A stretch of DNA of 64,000 nt, from assembly GCA_040767605.1 (NCBI GenBank), contig JAXGOI010000001.1, positions 744,001 to 808,000 of the forward strand, in the 5' to 3' direction. The notes beneath the pieces were generated by a model. That model was not told the origin of the DNA, did no database searches, and was given only the letters and a program-made list of their open reading frames with translations. This DNA is from JAXGOI01 sp040767605. Lineage in GTDB: Bacteria > Bacillota > Dehalobacteriia > UBA4068. Position 1 is the first letter of the stretch; the number at the start of each line of letters is the position of its first letter. The position numbers and the translations under genes are program-made. Shown here piece by piece: positions 51,892 through 60,462 of this stretch.

Positions 51892-53226
51892 TTATTCCCC
51901 GATAAAATTCTCGGCATAGTTTTCAAAAGAGGTAAATTTAGATAAGAAAACCATTTTAACCGCACCCGTAGGGCCGTTACGGTGCTTGGCGATAATAACA
52001 TCCACCAGGCCGTCTCCTTCAATTTCATCTTCTTCTTTTTTACGGTGAATAAAAATAACCACATCAGCATCCTGCTCTAAAGCCCCGGATTCCCTTAAAT
52101 GAATAAGGCTGGGCTGCTCTTTATCCTTCTCCGCGGAGCGGGAAAGCTGGGAAAGAGCTAAAACAGGCACATCCAATTCCTTGGCTAAAGCCTTAAGAGA
52201 GCGGGAAATTTCAGAAATTTCCTGCTGGCGGTTTTCCGGCCGCCGCCCGGCGCTTTGCATAAGCTGCAAATAGTCAATAATAATTAAATCCAGTGCCTTT
52301 TGCTCCAGCTTAAGCTTGCGGCATTTACTTCTTATTTCCATAACATTTATGCCCGGAGTATCATCAATATATATATTCGCCTTGCAAAGAGGCCCAAGCT
52401 CACGGGAGAGGCTCTGCAAATCGTCCTTTGAGGCCATACCAGCCCTTATTTTACCCTGGTCTACCCTGGCGGCGGAGCAAAGCATTCTCTGCACCAGCTG
52501 CTCTTTAGGCATTTCCAGGCTAAAAAGGGCCACTACGGCATTATTTTTACAGGCAGAGCTTTGGGCAATATTTAAGGCCATGGAGGTTTTGCCGATGCCG
52601 GGGCGGGCCGCCAAAATAATTAAATCGCTGGGCTGCAGGCCGGAAAGATATTTATCCAAATCTCTAAAAGTCGGCACCCCGGTAACACCCTGAGAGGCCT
52701 TGATTTTGCCGATTTGCTCCATAACATCTACGGCAATTTCTCCTATGGGGTAAAAATTCCGATTATCCCTCCGCTGGGAAAGGGCAAACACCGCCTTTTC
52801 CGCCATATCCAAAAGCTCGGCGGCATTAGAGGAGCCCTCATAGCCCTCCTGGCGGATTTTCCCTGTTTCTTCAATCAGGGAGCGGATTAAGGCCTTTTCC
52901 CCCACAATTTTTGCATAATAGCCCACTGAGGCCGCCGAAGGCACAATACTGGTTAAGGCCGCCAAATACTGAACCCCTCCGGCCCTTTCCAGATTGTTTT
53001 CCGCTTTTAATTTATCGGCAACGGTTACCAAATCGCAGGGAATTCCCTCAGCGGTTAAATTCTGCATACAGGCAAAAAGCAGGCGATGCTCTTCCCGAAA
53101 AAAATCAACGCTTCTGATATGCTCCAAAGCTGTATTTATGGCCTCGCCATCTAAAAGGCAGGCCCCTAAAAGAGCCTTTTCCGCTTCTAAATTATGGGGC
53201 AGAGCCCTTACCGGATTATTCTCCAT
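51892..53226 (-). CDS. dnaB: Replicative DNA helicase DnaB (DnaC of Bacillus)
   Basis: 444 residues. N-terminal helical domain (about 1-110, PHNLEAEKALLGACLLD) and RecA-like C-terminal domain with Walker A AARPGIGKTSMALN, DYLQLMQS and the SQLSRSAEKDKEQPSLIHLRESGALEQDAD stretch (around residue 365-395). It is the hexameric ring helicase at the fork. It follows rplI by 20 bases at the end of the rpsF-ssb-rpsR-DUF2232-rplI-dnaB block. There is no intein. Confidence 0.97.
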   Translation of the reverse strand: MENNPVRALPHNLEAEKALLGACLLDGEAINTALEHIRSVDFFREEHRLLFACMQNLTAEGIPCDLVTVADKLKAENNLERAGGVQYLAALTSIVPSAASVGYYAKIVGEKALIRSLIEETGKIRQEGYEGSSNAAELLDMAEKAVFALSQRRDNRNFYPIGEIAVDVMEQIGKIKASQGVTGVPTFRDLDKYLSGLQPSDLIILAARPGIGKTSMALNIAQSSACKNNAVVALFSLEMPKEQLVQRMLCSAARVDQGKIRAGMASKDDLQSLSRELGPLCKANIYIDDTPGINVMEIRSKCRKLKLEQKALDLIIIDYLQLMQSAGRRPENRQQEISEISRSLKALAKELDVPVLALSQLSRSAEKDKEQPSLIHLRESGALEQDADVVIFIHRKKEEDEIEGDGLVDVIIAKHRNGPTGAVKMVFLSKFTSFENYAENFIGE

Positions 53227-53246
53227 CCTAAACGCCTCTTTACAAC

Positions 53247-53693
53247 TTATTTATCTGCCTTAACCTCAAGGGAAATCTCTGCCTGAACCTGCCCGTGGAG
53301 CTTTATAATTACGGGGTAATTACCTAAAGCCTTAATATTTTCTTTAAGTTCTATTTTGCGCCTGTCTACATTATAGCCTTCTTTAGCTAAGGCATCGGCA
53401 ATATCCCCATTGGTTATGGAGCCAAAAAGCCGGCCCCCCTCGCCGCATTTGCTGTTTATTATTATAGCCTTGCCAGAAAGCTTAGCCGCGGCGGCTTTGG
53501 CTTCTGTTAAAAGCTTTTCTTCTTTAATCTCTTTTTTGCGCTGCTCATTTTCCAGCATATTTAAATTGCCTTTATTAGCAGGCAAAGCCAGCCCCCGGCG
53601 AAAAAGAAAATTATTGGCATAACCCTCCGCAACATCTTTAACATCGCCCTTTTTCCCTAAAGCCTTAACATCCTCTAAAAGTATAATCTTCAT
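53247..53693 (-). CDS. rplI: Ribosomal protein bL9
   Basis: 148 residues: N-terminal 23S rRNA-binding domain with GKKGDVKDVAEGYANNFLFRRG (residues 12-33), long connecting helix and C-terminal domain. GGAGG lies about 8 bases before the ATG. It precedes dnaB. In most Firmicutes gdpP (yybT) separates it from the DUF2232 gene; here the two are only 88 bases apart with no gene between. Confidence 0.97.
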   Translation of the reverse strand: MKIILLEDVKALGKKGDVKDVAEGYANNFLFRRGLALPANKGNLNMLENEQRKKEIKEEKLLTEAKAAAAKLSGKAIIINSKCGEGGRLFGSITNGDIADALAKEGYNVDRRKIELKENIKALGNYPVIIKLHGQVQAEISLEVKADK

Positions 53694-53781
53694 ATATATT
53701 CCTCCTTAAAAGAAATGGCGCTTAAAATATTTACAAGGCTTTTTTATTCCCTAGCCTTAATTTGCGGGCTTTTAGCTTAAA

Positions 53782-54987
53782 CTATTTTTTTATTATAGGC
53801 AAAATCAGCCTGCGGAAATCTAAAAGAGGGTCAAAAAGCCCTATAAGCATAATAATAAAAACCCCAATATTATTTACCGCAAACATTAATAAAATTATAA
53901 TTGCAAACACTTTTACAAAACGCTCTGCCTGCCAGTTTTTTAATAGCCAAACAATAAATGCCAGGCCAAAAATAAGCAGTAAAAAGTAGTACATATATAA
54001 AATATTGCCCCCTATTTGAACCAAGGCGGGGTTTTCGTACCGGTTACCGATAAAGTTTAATAAAAGAGCTAAAATAACCCCGGAAACCATTCGCCAATCC
54101 AAGCGCCAATCTCTGAATTTTGGCAAAGAAGGTATGCGATAATTCAGGCGGCGCAAAACAGCGTCAAATATTAAATAGCTAATTGCCGTAAGCCCCATGG
54201 CAGCGGCAATTAAGGCCCCCGGGAGCATGGTTTGCATAAAATCTAAAAGATATATTTTATACTCCGCTATAGTCATGCCGGCAGGCAGTATTTTATCTAA
54301 ATTAGCCCCGCCGGTTTTCTCTAAAGTATCCACAAAAACAGAGGCAACTTCCCCCATTTGGGCATAAATAGCCTCTAAAGGCAGGCCCGCAATATAAGTG
54401 GAAAGGAGTAAATTAAAAATAGTGCCGATGCTGGAAATAATTGTGCCTATAATCATGGTGGTAATGGGTTTAAACCCCATGCGGAAAGCATAACCGAAGA
54501 AAAGGCCTAAAAATAAATACTGAATCAGCATTATCAGGGCTACTAAAGGGTTCATAATTAAAGCCAGCAAAATAGCGGTTGAAACAGCCCCTATAAGCCC
54601 GGCCCTAAAGCCCCGGCGCAAAACCAATACCACTGTGGGAAGGGGGAAAATTAAAACCCCGAATATATTTAAAAAAGGTACATAGCGGCCGATAATCCCT
54701 AAAAGAACCGACAGGGCCACCATCATAGCCGCCTCTACCAAAGAGCGGGAACTTATAGCCTCATTTGCTTTTAAGGGGCCCTCCCCGGCCTTAAGAGCGT
54801 CATTACCCTGATGCGCCAAGAGGGATTTGCCCTTTACCCGGAGATTTTCAGCAGGCCCTGTATTTTTCTGCTTGTCCTCCCCCGATTTATTATTTTCGGG
54901 GGGGTTTTTATGGCTGTTACCTTTAGCTTTTAAAGATGATTTATTCTGAGTATTTTTTTTAACTCGCAGCTTGCCGTATTTTGTCAT
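53782..54987 (-). CDS. DUF2232 membrane protein (YybS family)
   Basis: 401 residues. The first 95 residues are a hydrophilic Lys/Asn-rich leader, then about eight membrane helices (from about 100 to 385) with EAAMMVALSVLLGIIGRYVP at the start of the first. DUF2232/YybS proteins resemble substrate-binding S components of ECF transporters; the substrate is unknown. The order rpsR-DUF2232-rplI-dnaB is conserved in Clostridia. The long polar N-terminus is unusual for the family. Confidence 0.9.
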   Translation of the reverse strand: MTKYGKLRVKKNTQNKSSLKAKGNSHKNPPENNKSGEDKQKNTGPAENLRVKGKSLLAHQGNDALKAGEGPLKANEAISSRSLVEAAMMVALSVLLGIIGRYVPFLNIFGVLIFPLPTVVLVLRRGFRAGLIGAVSTAILLALIMNPLVALIMLIQYLFLGLFFGYAFRMGFKPITTMIIGTIISSIGTIFNLLLSTYIAGLPLEAIYAQMGEVASVFVDTLEKTGGANLDKILPAGMTIAEYKIYLLDFMQTMLPGALIAAAMGLTAISYLIFDAVLRRLNYRIPSLPKFRDWRLDWRMVSGVILALLLNFIGNRYENPALVQIGGNILYMYYFLLLIFGLAFIVWLLKNWQAERFVKVFAIIILLMFAVNNIGVFIIMLIGLFDPLLDFRRLILPIIKK

Positions 54988-55199
54988 GGCTGCTCCTTAT
55001 TTAAGTCTATGTTTATCTTATATTTATCTATGGTATTGCTTAAAATATATAAATTCTCCGCCAAAAAGGCAAATCCTCCCCTAAAAATAAACCCGGCAGG
55101 AGTTATACTTAAAACAAAGCCCTTAAAACTCTTAAAAAAAGCCATAGAGGCTTTAATTTTCTATCTAAATTAAGCCTTAAAACGGAGTAAAAAATAAAG

Positions 55200-55230
55200 A
55201 GAAAAAATAAGCGCCTAAAAGGCGCTTATT
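55200..55230 (-). terminator. Terminator after rpsF-ssb-rpsR
   Basis: Perfect 10-bp stem AATAAGCGCC/GGCGCTTATT (55206-55215 with 55221-55230), followed on the minus strand by TTTTTCTC. Its 5' arm begins directly after the rpsR stop codon. Confidence 0.85.
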
Positions 55231-55512
55231 TTAATCGTTTGCATAGGGTAAAAGGGCAATGCTTCTTGCTCTTTTAATTGCATCCGTAAGGCAGCGCTGA
55301 TGCTTTGCGCAGTTGCCGGAGATGCGGCGGGGCAAAATTTTGCCTCTTTCGGTAATATATTTGCGTAGTTTGGCTGTGTCTTTATAATCAATATCTTTTG
55401 CTTTATCGACACAAAAAGAGCATACACGCTTACGGCTGCGGCGGTTTCTGGAGCGGCCGCCGGTATCCCGTTCGCCTCTTTCACTACGGCTGTTTCTATC
55501 ATTATCAGCCAT
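55231..55512 (-). CDS. rpsR: Ribosomal protein bS18, zinc-binding (C+) form
   Basis: 93 residues. An Arg/Ser-rich N-terminus is followed by RKRVCSFCVDKAK and the core YKDTAKLRKYITERGKILP, with SGNCAKHQR. The four potential zinc ligands (two Cys in CSFC, Cys and His in CAKH) are all present, so this is the zinc-dependent C+ type. It pairs with bS6 in the 30S platform. Encoded 21 bases after ssb. Confidence 0.97.
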   Translation of the reverse strand: MADNDRNSRSERGERDTGGRSRNRRSRKRVCSFCVDKAKDIDYKDTAKLRKYITERGKILPRRISGNCAKHQRCLTDAIKRARSIALLPYAND

Positions 55513-55533
55513 TATTCTTCCTCCTTGTTAACT

Positions 55534-55977
55534 TTAAAAGGGTAAATCATCATCGCCCGAGGGAAAATCCGGGCTATTGTCAAAATCATTGTCAAAGCCG
55601 CTGCCTTGAGAGCTATCCTCGCTAAAGCCCCTGTTTGAGGCGGGAGCCGCCGAGCTCTCTCTGGGAGAAAGGAAGCGCACATCCTCAGCCACAACCTGAG
55701 CCGCAATGCGTTTTTGGCCATCCTGCCCCTCATAGCTGCGAATTTGCAAGCGGCCATCCACAGCAGCCAGCTTACCCTTGGATAAATACTTGGCGCAATG
55801 CTCCCCTAATTGACGCCAAACGGTAATATTAATAAAATCTGTTTCTTTTTCCCCCTGGGCATTTTTATAAGCTCTATCCACGGCCAGGGTAAAAGTTACC
55901 ATTGCATTACCGTTAGCAGTATAGCGAAGCTCTGGGTCTCTAGTTAAACGACCAATAAGAATAACCCGGTTTAACAT
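55534..55977 (-). CDS. ssb: Single-stranded DNA-binding protein
   Basis: 147 residues: OB fold (about 1-105, NRVILIGRLTRDPELRYT at the start) and a Ser/Gly/Asn-rich linker ending in the acidic tip DDDLPF, which recruits partner proteins. It lies between rpsF and rpsR, the usual order. GGAGG is placed normally. Confidence 0.97.
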   Translation of the reverse strand: MLNRVILIGRLTRDPELRYTANGNAMVTFTLAVDRAYKNAQGEKETDFINITVWRQLGEHCAKYLSKGKLAAVDGRLQIRSYEGQDGQKRIAAQVVAEDVRFLSPRESSAAPASNRGFSEDSSQGSGFDNDFDNSPDFPSGDDDLPF

Positions 55978-56021
55978 TTTAGCCCTCCTTTTCCCAAAAG
56001 CCCGGAGGCTTTCGGAATCAG

Positions 56022-56309
56022 CTACTCTTCTACTTTGGTAATTAAATAACGCATGATTTCATCAGAAATCTTAAAATTGCGTTCCAATTCGGCGGGGAAT
56101 TCGGTATCACAGCTAATATGCAGCAATACATAATAACCTTCGCGAATTTTATTGATCTCATAAGCCAGACGGCGTTTTCCCCAAGGCTCTACCTTGAGTA
56201 CTTCCCCACCGTTGTTTTGGATCAGCGTATTGTACTTTTCCACAATTTCCCGATATTTTTCTTCTTCAAAATCCGGGCGGATAATATATACAATTTCGTA
56301 TTTACGCAA
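56022..56309 (-). CDS. rpsF: Ribosomal protein bS6
   Basis: 95 residues beginning RKYEIVYIIRPDFEEEKY. TTG 56309 is 8 bases after AGGAGG; a longer frame to 56345 runs back through the leader. The C-terminus RNFKISDEIMRYLITK is typical. bS6 forms a dimer with bS18 and is thought to regulate its own operon through a leader RNA. It has a strong promoter at 56388-56416. Confidence 0.96.
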   Translation of the reverse strand: MRKYEIVYIIRPDFEEEKYREIVEKYNTLIQNNGGEVLKVEPWGKRRLAYEINKIREGYYVLLHISCDTEFPAELERNFKISDEIMRYLITKVEE

Positions 56310-56381
56310 TCCATTCACCTCCTCCCTTTGGTCTAGCGGCCCCATTGCTGGAGCAGGGACATTGGCATTGCCAATGCAGTA
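56310..56381 (-). promoter_or_regulatory. Candidate bS6:bS18 autoregulatory leader
   Basis: On the minus strand a perfect hairpin CATTGGC-AAT-GCCAATG is followed by TCCCTGCTCCAGCA and GGGGCCGC before AGGAGG. An rpsF leader with an exposed CCG bound by S6:S18 is known in many bacteria; this leader has the right place and a GGCCGC element, but I have not checked it against a model. Confidence 0.5.
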
Positions 56382-56387
56382 CTAGTT

Positions 56388-56416
56388 ATTATAGCACAGG
56401 CCAATATTTTTTACAA
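56388..56416 (-). promoter_or_regulatory. Promoter of rpsF-ssb-rpsR
   Basis: Minus strand TTGTAA (56411-56416), 17-base spacer ending in TGC (extended -10), TATAAT (56388-56393). Confidence 0.85.
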
Positions 56417-56452
56417 TCCCTTTTGGGGTATTTAAGGGGCCTTTTATAATCA

Positions 56453-56686
56453 CTAGGGCTTATCTTTATTAAACTCATCATTATTTGGGGCGCTTTTTAT
56501 TAATTCTTTTATTCTTTTATTAACCTCGCTGCGGGGCAGCATTATCTGATGCCCGCAATTAAGGCATTTAAGGCGAAAATCTATGCCAACCCTTAAAACA
56601 AGCCACTCCCAACCGCCGCAGGGGTGGGGCTTTTTAAGGCGGATAATATCCCCCGGGGCAAAAATATGTTCTTTGGGCACAGGCAA
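56453..56686 (-). CDS. DUF951 family protein
   Basis: 77 residues. The family core is clear: GDIIRLKKPHPCGGWEWLVLR-type N-terminal half and a CLNCGH knuckle followed by MLPRSEVNKRIK. The Cys residues may bind zinc. DUF951 is a small conserved Firmicutes protein of unknown function, often found next to rpsF, as here. The start is a TTG (56686) with GGGGAG 9 bases upstream; a GTG two codons later is possible. Confidence 0.88.
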   Translation of the reverse strand: MPVPKEHIFAPGDIIRLKKPHPCGGWEWLVLRVGIDFRLKCLNCGHQIMLPRSEVNKRIKELIKSAPNNDEFNKDKP

Positions 56687-56719
56687 ATTAATCAGCTCCC
56701 CATCAAATTATTTTCGCTT

Positions 56720-57709
56720 TTATATGGCCCGCTTTTGGCCGGCCTCTAAAATAATTTCCGCAGCCTCTTTGGCATTGGCCCGAACGCAAAAATCCTCATC
56801 CTCTAAAAGGGCCTGTAAGCGGGGGATTGCCTTTTCATCCCCAATTTGCCCCAAAGCCTTGGCGGCTGCCGAGCGCACAAGGCGGCTCATATCCGCGCTG
56901 GCGGCTAAAAGAAGGGCTAAGGCTCCCTTATGCTGAGAATCCCCCAAGGCTGATGCCGCGGCGGCCCTTATATCCTCATTTTCATCCTCTAAAGCCCCGG
57001 CAAGCCCCATATAAGAGTAAACCGGGCCAAACTGGCCTAAAACATTTAAAGTAAGAATTTGCCCCTCTTTATCCAGCCGGGGCAAAATTTTAACCAAAAG
57101 CTCTGCCGCCGCCGGGCCGCAGGCCAGTAAAGCCTCCCCCACCCGGGCCGGCAAATATTTTTTAGGCTGCAATAAGGCGGCCAGTAAATAGGGGATTATT
57201 CTTTCATCATTTATAGCGGCAATAATTTCAACGCCCCACATTCTCAGGGCTTCGTCCTTTGCCGCTAAAAACTCAATTATAGCCGGGAAGACAGCCTCGT
57301 TAGGGATAATCTGCCAAATTTTTGCCCATGCCTTTCCGTTAAGGGAAGGGCTGATTTGCGAACAGTTTAAGGACTGAATCAGCCAGGCATCCTCTTTGGC
57401 GATTCTTTCAATTTCTTCTTTAATTGCCGGGCTGAAATTCGGATAAAATTGAGGCAAGCCCTCCAAAAGAGCCGCGCCCCCCTGGCGGACAAGCTCTTCC
57501 AGGCGGGAATCCCAATTCTCCTTCCTTTGGAGTAAAGCAAGTATGCGGGAAGGCAAAAATTTATTTTTACGGCGCCTTTTAAGAACGGCGGCTATAATTA
57601 TGCTTAAAAACAGGGCAAATAATACCAGACCTATATAAAAGAATAAAATATTTTCCCTGCATAAAACAATAAATGAATCTATTTTAAAATCTTTAAGCCA
57701 GGATGCCAT
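56720..57709 (-). CDS. Membrane-anchored HEAT-repeat protein
   Basis: 329 residues: one membrane helix near the N-terminus (about 22-44), a basic stretch (KRRRKNK) and about seven HEAT/PBS-lyase-type helical repeats (about 100-325), the last ones regular (EDIRAAAASALGDS, RLVRSAAAKALGQIGD, FCVRANAKEAAEII). Such scaffolds bind proteins or peptides. The partner is unknown. It sits upstream of DUF951 on the same strand. Confidence 0.85.
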   Translation of the reverse strand: MASWLKDFKIDSFIVLCRENILFFYIGLVLFALFLSIIIAAVLKRRRKNKFLPSRILALLQRKENWDSRLEELVRQGGAALLEGLPQFYPNFSPAIKEEIERIAKEDAWLIQSLNCSQISPSLNGKAWAKIWQIIPNEAVFPAIIEFLAAKDEALRMWGVEIIAAINDERIIPYLLAALLQPKKYLPARVGEALLACGPAAAELLVKILPRLDKEGQILTLNVLGQFGPVYSYMGLAGALEDENEDIRAAAASALGDSQHKGALALLLAASADMSRLVRSAAAKALGQIGDEKAIPRLQALLEDEDFCVRANAKEAAEIILEAGQKRAI

Positions 57710-58023
57710 AAAAATACCCCTTACAGTGTTTTTTATCGGTATACTAATTTAATAAAAAAGAGCCCCTTTTAAATCTTTTAAGGCTTATTAAAAAAGGTTT
57801 TTATTTAAAAAGTAAAAACCCTGTTTTTTAAGGCAATACCTAAGGCCTGAACCCTCAATTTAACTTATTTAAATAATTGTACCATAAAGAGCTGCTTACA
57901 GCCAGAAAATTTGGCTTTTCCAGCGCCCGGCATTTTTCTTTAATAAACTGCCCCTTTATCTATTGTACTAAAAGCAGCTTTTAAGGCATAGTCTTTAAAA
58001 AAATATAAAAAAGGGTTGATTTT
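57710..58023. other. Gene-free AT-rich interval between divergent genes
   Basis: Separates the HEAT-repeat gene (minus) from the ferritin-like gene (plus), so it must carry divergent promoters. AT-rich with many T and A runs; no strong consensus promoter or RNA structure could be defined. Confidence 0.4.
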
Positions 58024-58557
58024 ATGCTCCCCTATAATGAAATTACCCGGAAAAGTGAAGGGGACCCCGCCCCCTATCCGGAAATCAGAGTTGCCGGGGA
58101 AAACCCCCGCTATGCCTTTTTACTTATGGAGGACTATGCCGGCACTGTAAGCGAAGTTACGGCTATAAACCAGTATTTATACCATTATTTTATAACGGGG
58201 GAAAGTAATGCCCAGGTTGCTGCTATGCTGGAGAAAATTGCCGTAAATGAAATGCTGCATATGGAAATTCTGGCCAAAGTAATTCTTCTGTTGGGGGGAA
58301 ACCCGGTATATAAAGGCTCCCCTAATAGCGGCGGCCATTTTTGGAATGCCTCTTATGTTTTTTACGGCACAAATCTCTGCGGCCGCCTAAGGGGTAATTT
58401 AGCCGCGGAGCTTCAGGCCATTCAAAATTATCGTAACAGAATCAGAATCATTAACGACCCCTATGTAAAAGCCATTTTAGAAAGAATAGTTTTAGATGAG
58501 CTTTACCATGTTAAGCTTTTTGAGGCGGCAATAAAAAAATATTGCCCCAAAGGCTGA
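58024..58557 (+). CDS. Ferritin-like di-metal protein (manganese catalase/bacterioferritin-like)
   Basis: 177 residues, a four-helix bundle. Metal-ligand motifs occur twice: a Glu in VSEVTAINQYLYH with NEMLHMEI (ExxH), and ELQAIQNYRNR with LDELYHVKLF (ExxH). The layout resembles short manganese-catalase or ferritin-like proteins of anaerobes, which may remove peroxide or bind iron. Substrate not determined. Single gene followed by a terminator; AAGGG is about 9 bases before the ATG. Confidence 0.8.
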   Translation: MLPYNEITRKSEGDPAPYPEIRVAGENPRYAFLLMEDYAGTVSEVTAINQYLYHYFITGESNAQVAAMLEKIAVNEMLHMEILAKVILLLGGNPVYKGSPNSGGHFWNASYVFYGTNLCGRLRGNLAAELQAIQNYRNRIRIINDPYVKAILERIVLDELYHVKLFEAAIKKYCPKG

Positions 58558-58598
58558 AAACCGCAGCCCGCCGCCGTAAAAATAAAACCCCGCTATTA

Positions 58599-58648
58599 AA
58601 AAGCCCTGTTTTTAGCGTATTTACTTAAAAACAGGGCTTTTATTTTTA
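58599..58648 (+). terminator. Terminator after the ferritin-like gene
   Basis: Perfect 16-bp stem (58599-58614 with 58626-58641), 11-base loop, then ATTTTTAAA. Confidence 0.85.
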
Positions 58649-58890
58649 AAAAATGATAGCCCCGACCCTATGGGATATACTAAAAAATGGCATACTAAAC
58701 AAAGATTTTAAGCTATAAAACATTTGCTTTTTATATATTTAAAAAACCCTTCTTATGTAAGGCATTAATTTATCGTATTTAAAAGGATGAACCTGCCAAA
58801 GAGCGAAATATATTAAAGAGAAAACTGAAAAGCATTTATATTATTAAACCCAGGCCGTAAATAATAAGCTTATAAAAGGATGTGCTGCCA
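58649..58890. other. Gene-free interval upstream of the dipeptidase
   Basis: AT-rich; no ORF, RNA or strong promoter that I can support. Confidence 0.35.
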
Positions 58891-60321
58891 ATGCAGGAAA
58901 AAGAAGAAAAGTTTTTAATGCCTGATAAAACGGAGGCGGATTTCAGCAAAATTGACCAGATAATTGAAGATTCCTACCCTGAAATGGAGAAGGCCTTAAC
59001 AGGGCTTTTGCGTATCCCCTCGGTTAAGGGCAAAGAGGAAGAAAATGCCCCCTTTGGTAAAGCAATTAAGGAGGCTCTTGATTATTGCCTTAATTTAACC
59101 TCCCAAATGGGGCTACTGGCCGAAAATATTGACGGTTATATCGGGGTTGCGGATATCCCCGGCAATACGGAGGAGGAAATAGGGGTTTTAGGGCATATTG
59201 ATGTTGTGCCCGCAAACCCGGAGGATTGGGAATACGCCCCCTATGAGCCTGCTATAATTAATGGGCGTATATATGCCAGAGGCACCCTTGATGATAAGGG
59301 GCCTATTATTGCAGCCCTCTTCGGGGCCATGGCTCTTAAAAAATACGGCCTAAAATTAAATAAAACCGTGCGTTTTATGTTCGGCTGTGATGAAGAAAGC
59401 GGCTTTAGCTGCATAAAGCACTTTCTTGAAGTACGCCAACAACCCCAATACGGGTTTTCCCCCGATGCCTGCTTCCCTTTGGTAATTGGGGAAAAGGGCC
59501 AGGGCAGCTATAAGCTGAAAGGCCGCTGGGATGAAAACGAAGGCAGGGCGGCTTTAAAATTAATCTCTCTTAACGGGGGTACGGCGGGGAATGTTGTTCC
59601 CAGCCAGGCCCAGGCTGTTTTTGAAATTTCAGGCCCTTTTAACCCGGCGCTTTTTGAAAATTCGGGGCTAAAATTTGAGCAAAGGGGAAATAAAATTACT
59701 TTTACCGCAGCCGGCAAAGCGGCTCATGCCTCTCTGCCTCAGGAGGGAGAAAATGCCCTTGCCAAGCTTTTAGCTTTTTTAGCGGGGCTGGATTTTGCCC
59801 CAAAAGGCGCAAAAAAATACCTTAATACTTTGGCAAGGCTCTTTGAGGAAAGCGGCTTTGGCATAAGCTTTGGCATTGCCAATGAGGATGAACTAAGCCG
59901 CCTGACAAATATCCCTTCGGTTTTAAAGCTTAATCCTAAAGAGGGCAGCCTGGCCTGTGATTTACGCTTCCCCGTTACCCATAAAAGCGGGGATTATTAT
60001 AAGAAAATTTCCGCCATCTGCCGGGAAAACGAGCTTATTTTTGATGAATGGAAAGCCAATGAGCCCCTTTATGTAAGTAAGGATAGCCCCTTGGCAGAAA
60101 CCCTGCTAAATGCCTATCAGGATTTAACCGGGGATATGAGCGAGCCCCTTGTAATAGGCGGAGGAACCTATGCCAAAAGCCTGAAGAATTTTCTGGCTTT
60201 CGGCCCCGCTTTTGCAGATACCCCCGGCCTTGCTCATCAGGCCGATGAATATATAACCATAGCGGAACTTTTAAAATGCGCCAAAATATATGCCAGGGCC
60301 ATTTACGGCCTGGCCAAATAA
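58891..60321 (+). CDS. pepV: PepV/Sapep-type dipeptidase (M20 family)
   Basis: About 476 residues. Metal motifs LGHIDVVPAN, GTLDDKGP and FGCDEESGF are complete, as in the PepV/Sapep group, which cleaves dipeptides using zinc or manganese. A large inserted domain (about 190-390) carries KAAHASLPQEGENAL and the late VIGGGTYAKSL and FGPAFADTPGLAHQADE motifs. ATG 58891 is preferred, about 10 bases after AAAGGA; GTG 58882 is an alternative. Monocistronic. Gives amino acids from peptides, fitting a peptide-using anaerobe. Confidence 0.93.
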   Translation: MQEKEEKFLMPDKTEADFSKIDQIIEDSYPEMEKALTGLLRIPSVKGKEEENAPFGKAIKEALDYCLNLTSQMGLLAENIDGYIGVADIPGNTEEEIGVLGHIDVVPANPEDWEYAPYEPAIINGRIYARGTLDDKGPIIAALFGAMALKKYGLKLNKTVRFMFGCDEESGFSCIKHFLEVRQQPQYGFSPDACFPLVIGEKGQGSYKLKGRWDENEGRAALKLISLNGGTAGNVVPSQAQAVFEISGPFNPALFENSGLKFEQRGNKITFTAAGKAAHASLPQEGENALAKLLAFLAGLDFAPKGAKKYLNTLARLFEESGFGISFGIANEDELSRLTNIPSVLKLNPKEGSLACDLRFPVTHKSGDYYKKISAICRENELIFDEWKANEPLYVSKDSPLAETLLNAYQDLTGDMSEPLVIGGGTYAKSLKNFLAFGPAFADTPGLAHQADEYITIAELLKCAKIYARAIYGLAK

Positions 60322-60358
60322 ATACCGAACCTATATTTTACCCTTTTTAGCCAAATAG

Positions 60359-60390
60359 AAAAGCCTGCCCCAGGGCAGGCTTTTTTTATT
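60359..60390 (+). terminator. Terminator after pepV
   Basis: AAGCCTGCCC/GGGCAGGCTT stem (60361-60370 with 60373-60382), then T7. Converges on the MFS gene. Confidence 0.85.
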
Positions 60391-60462
60391 TAATAAAAAC
60401 AACTTATATATTGCCTGAAATCAATCTTAGCCGGAAACTCATTTCCCCCCTTATGCCTTTCC

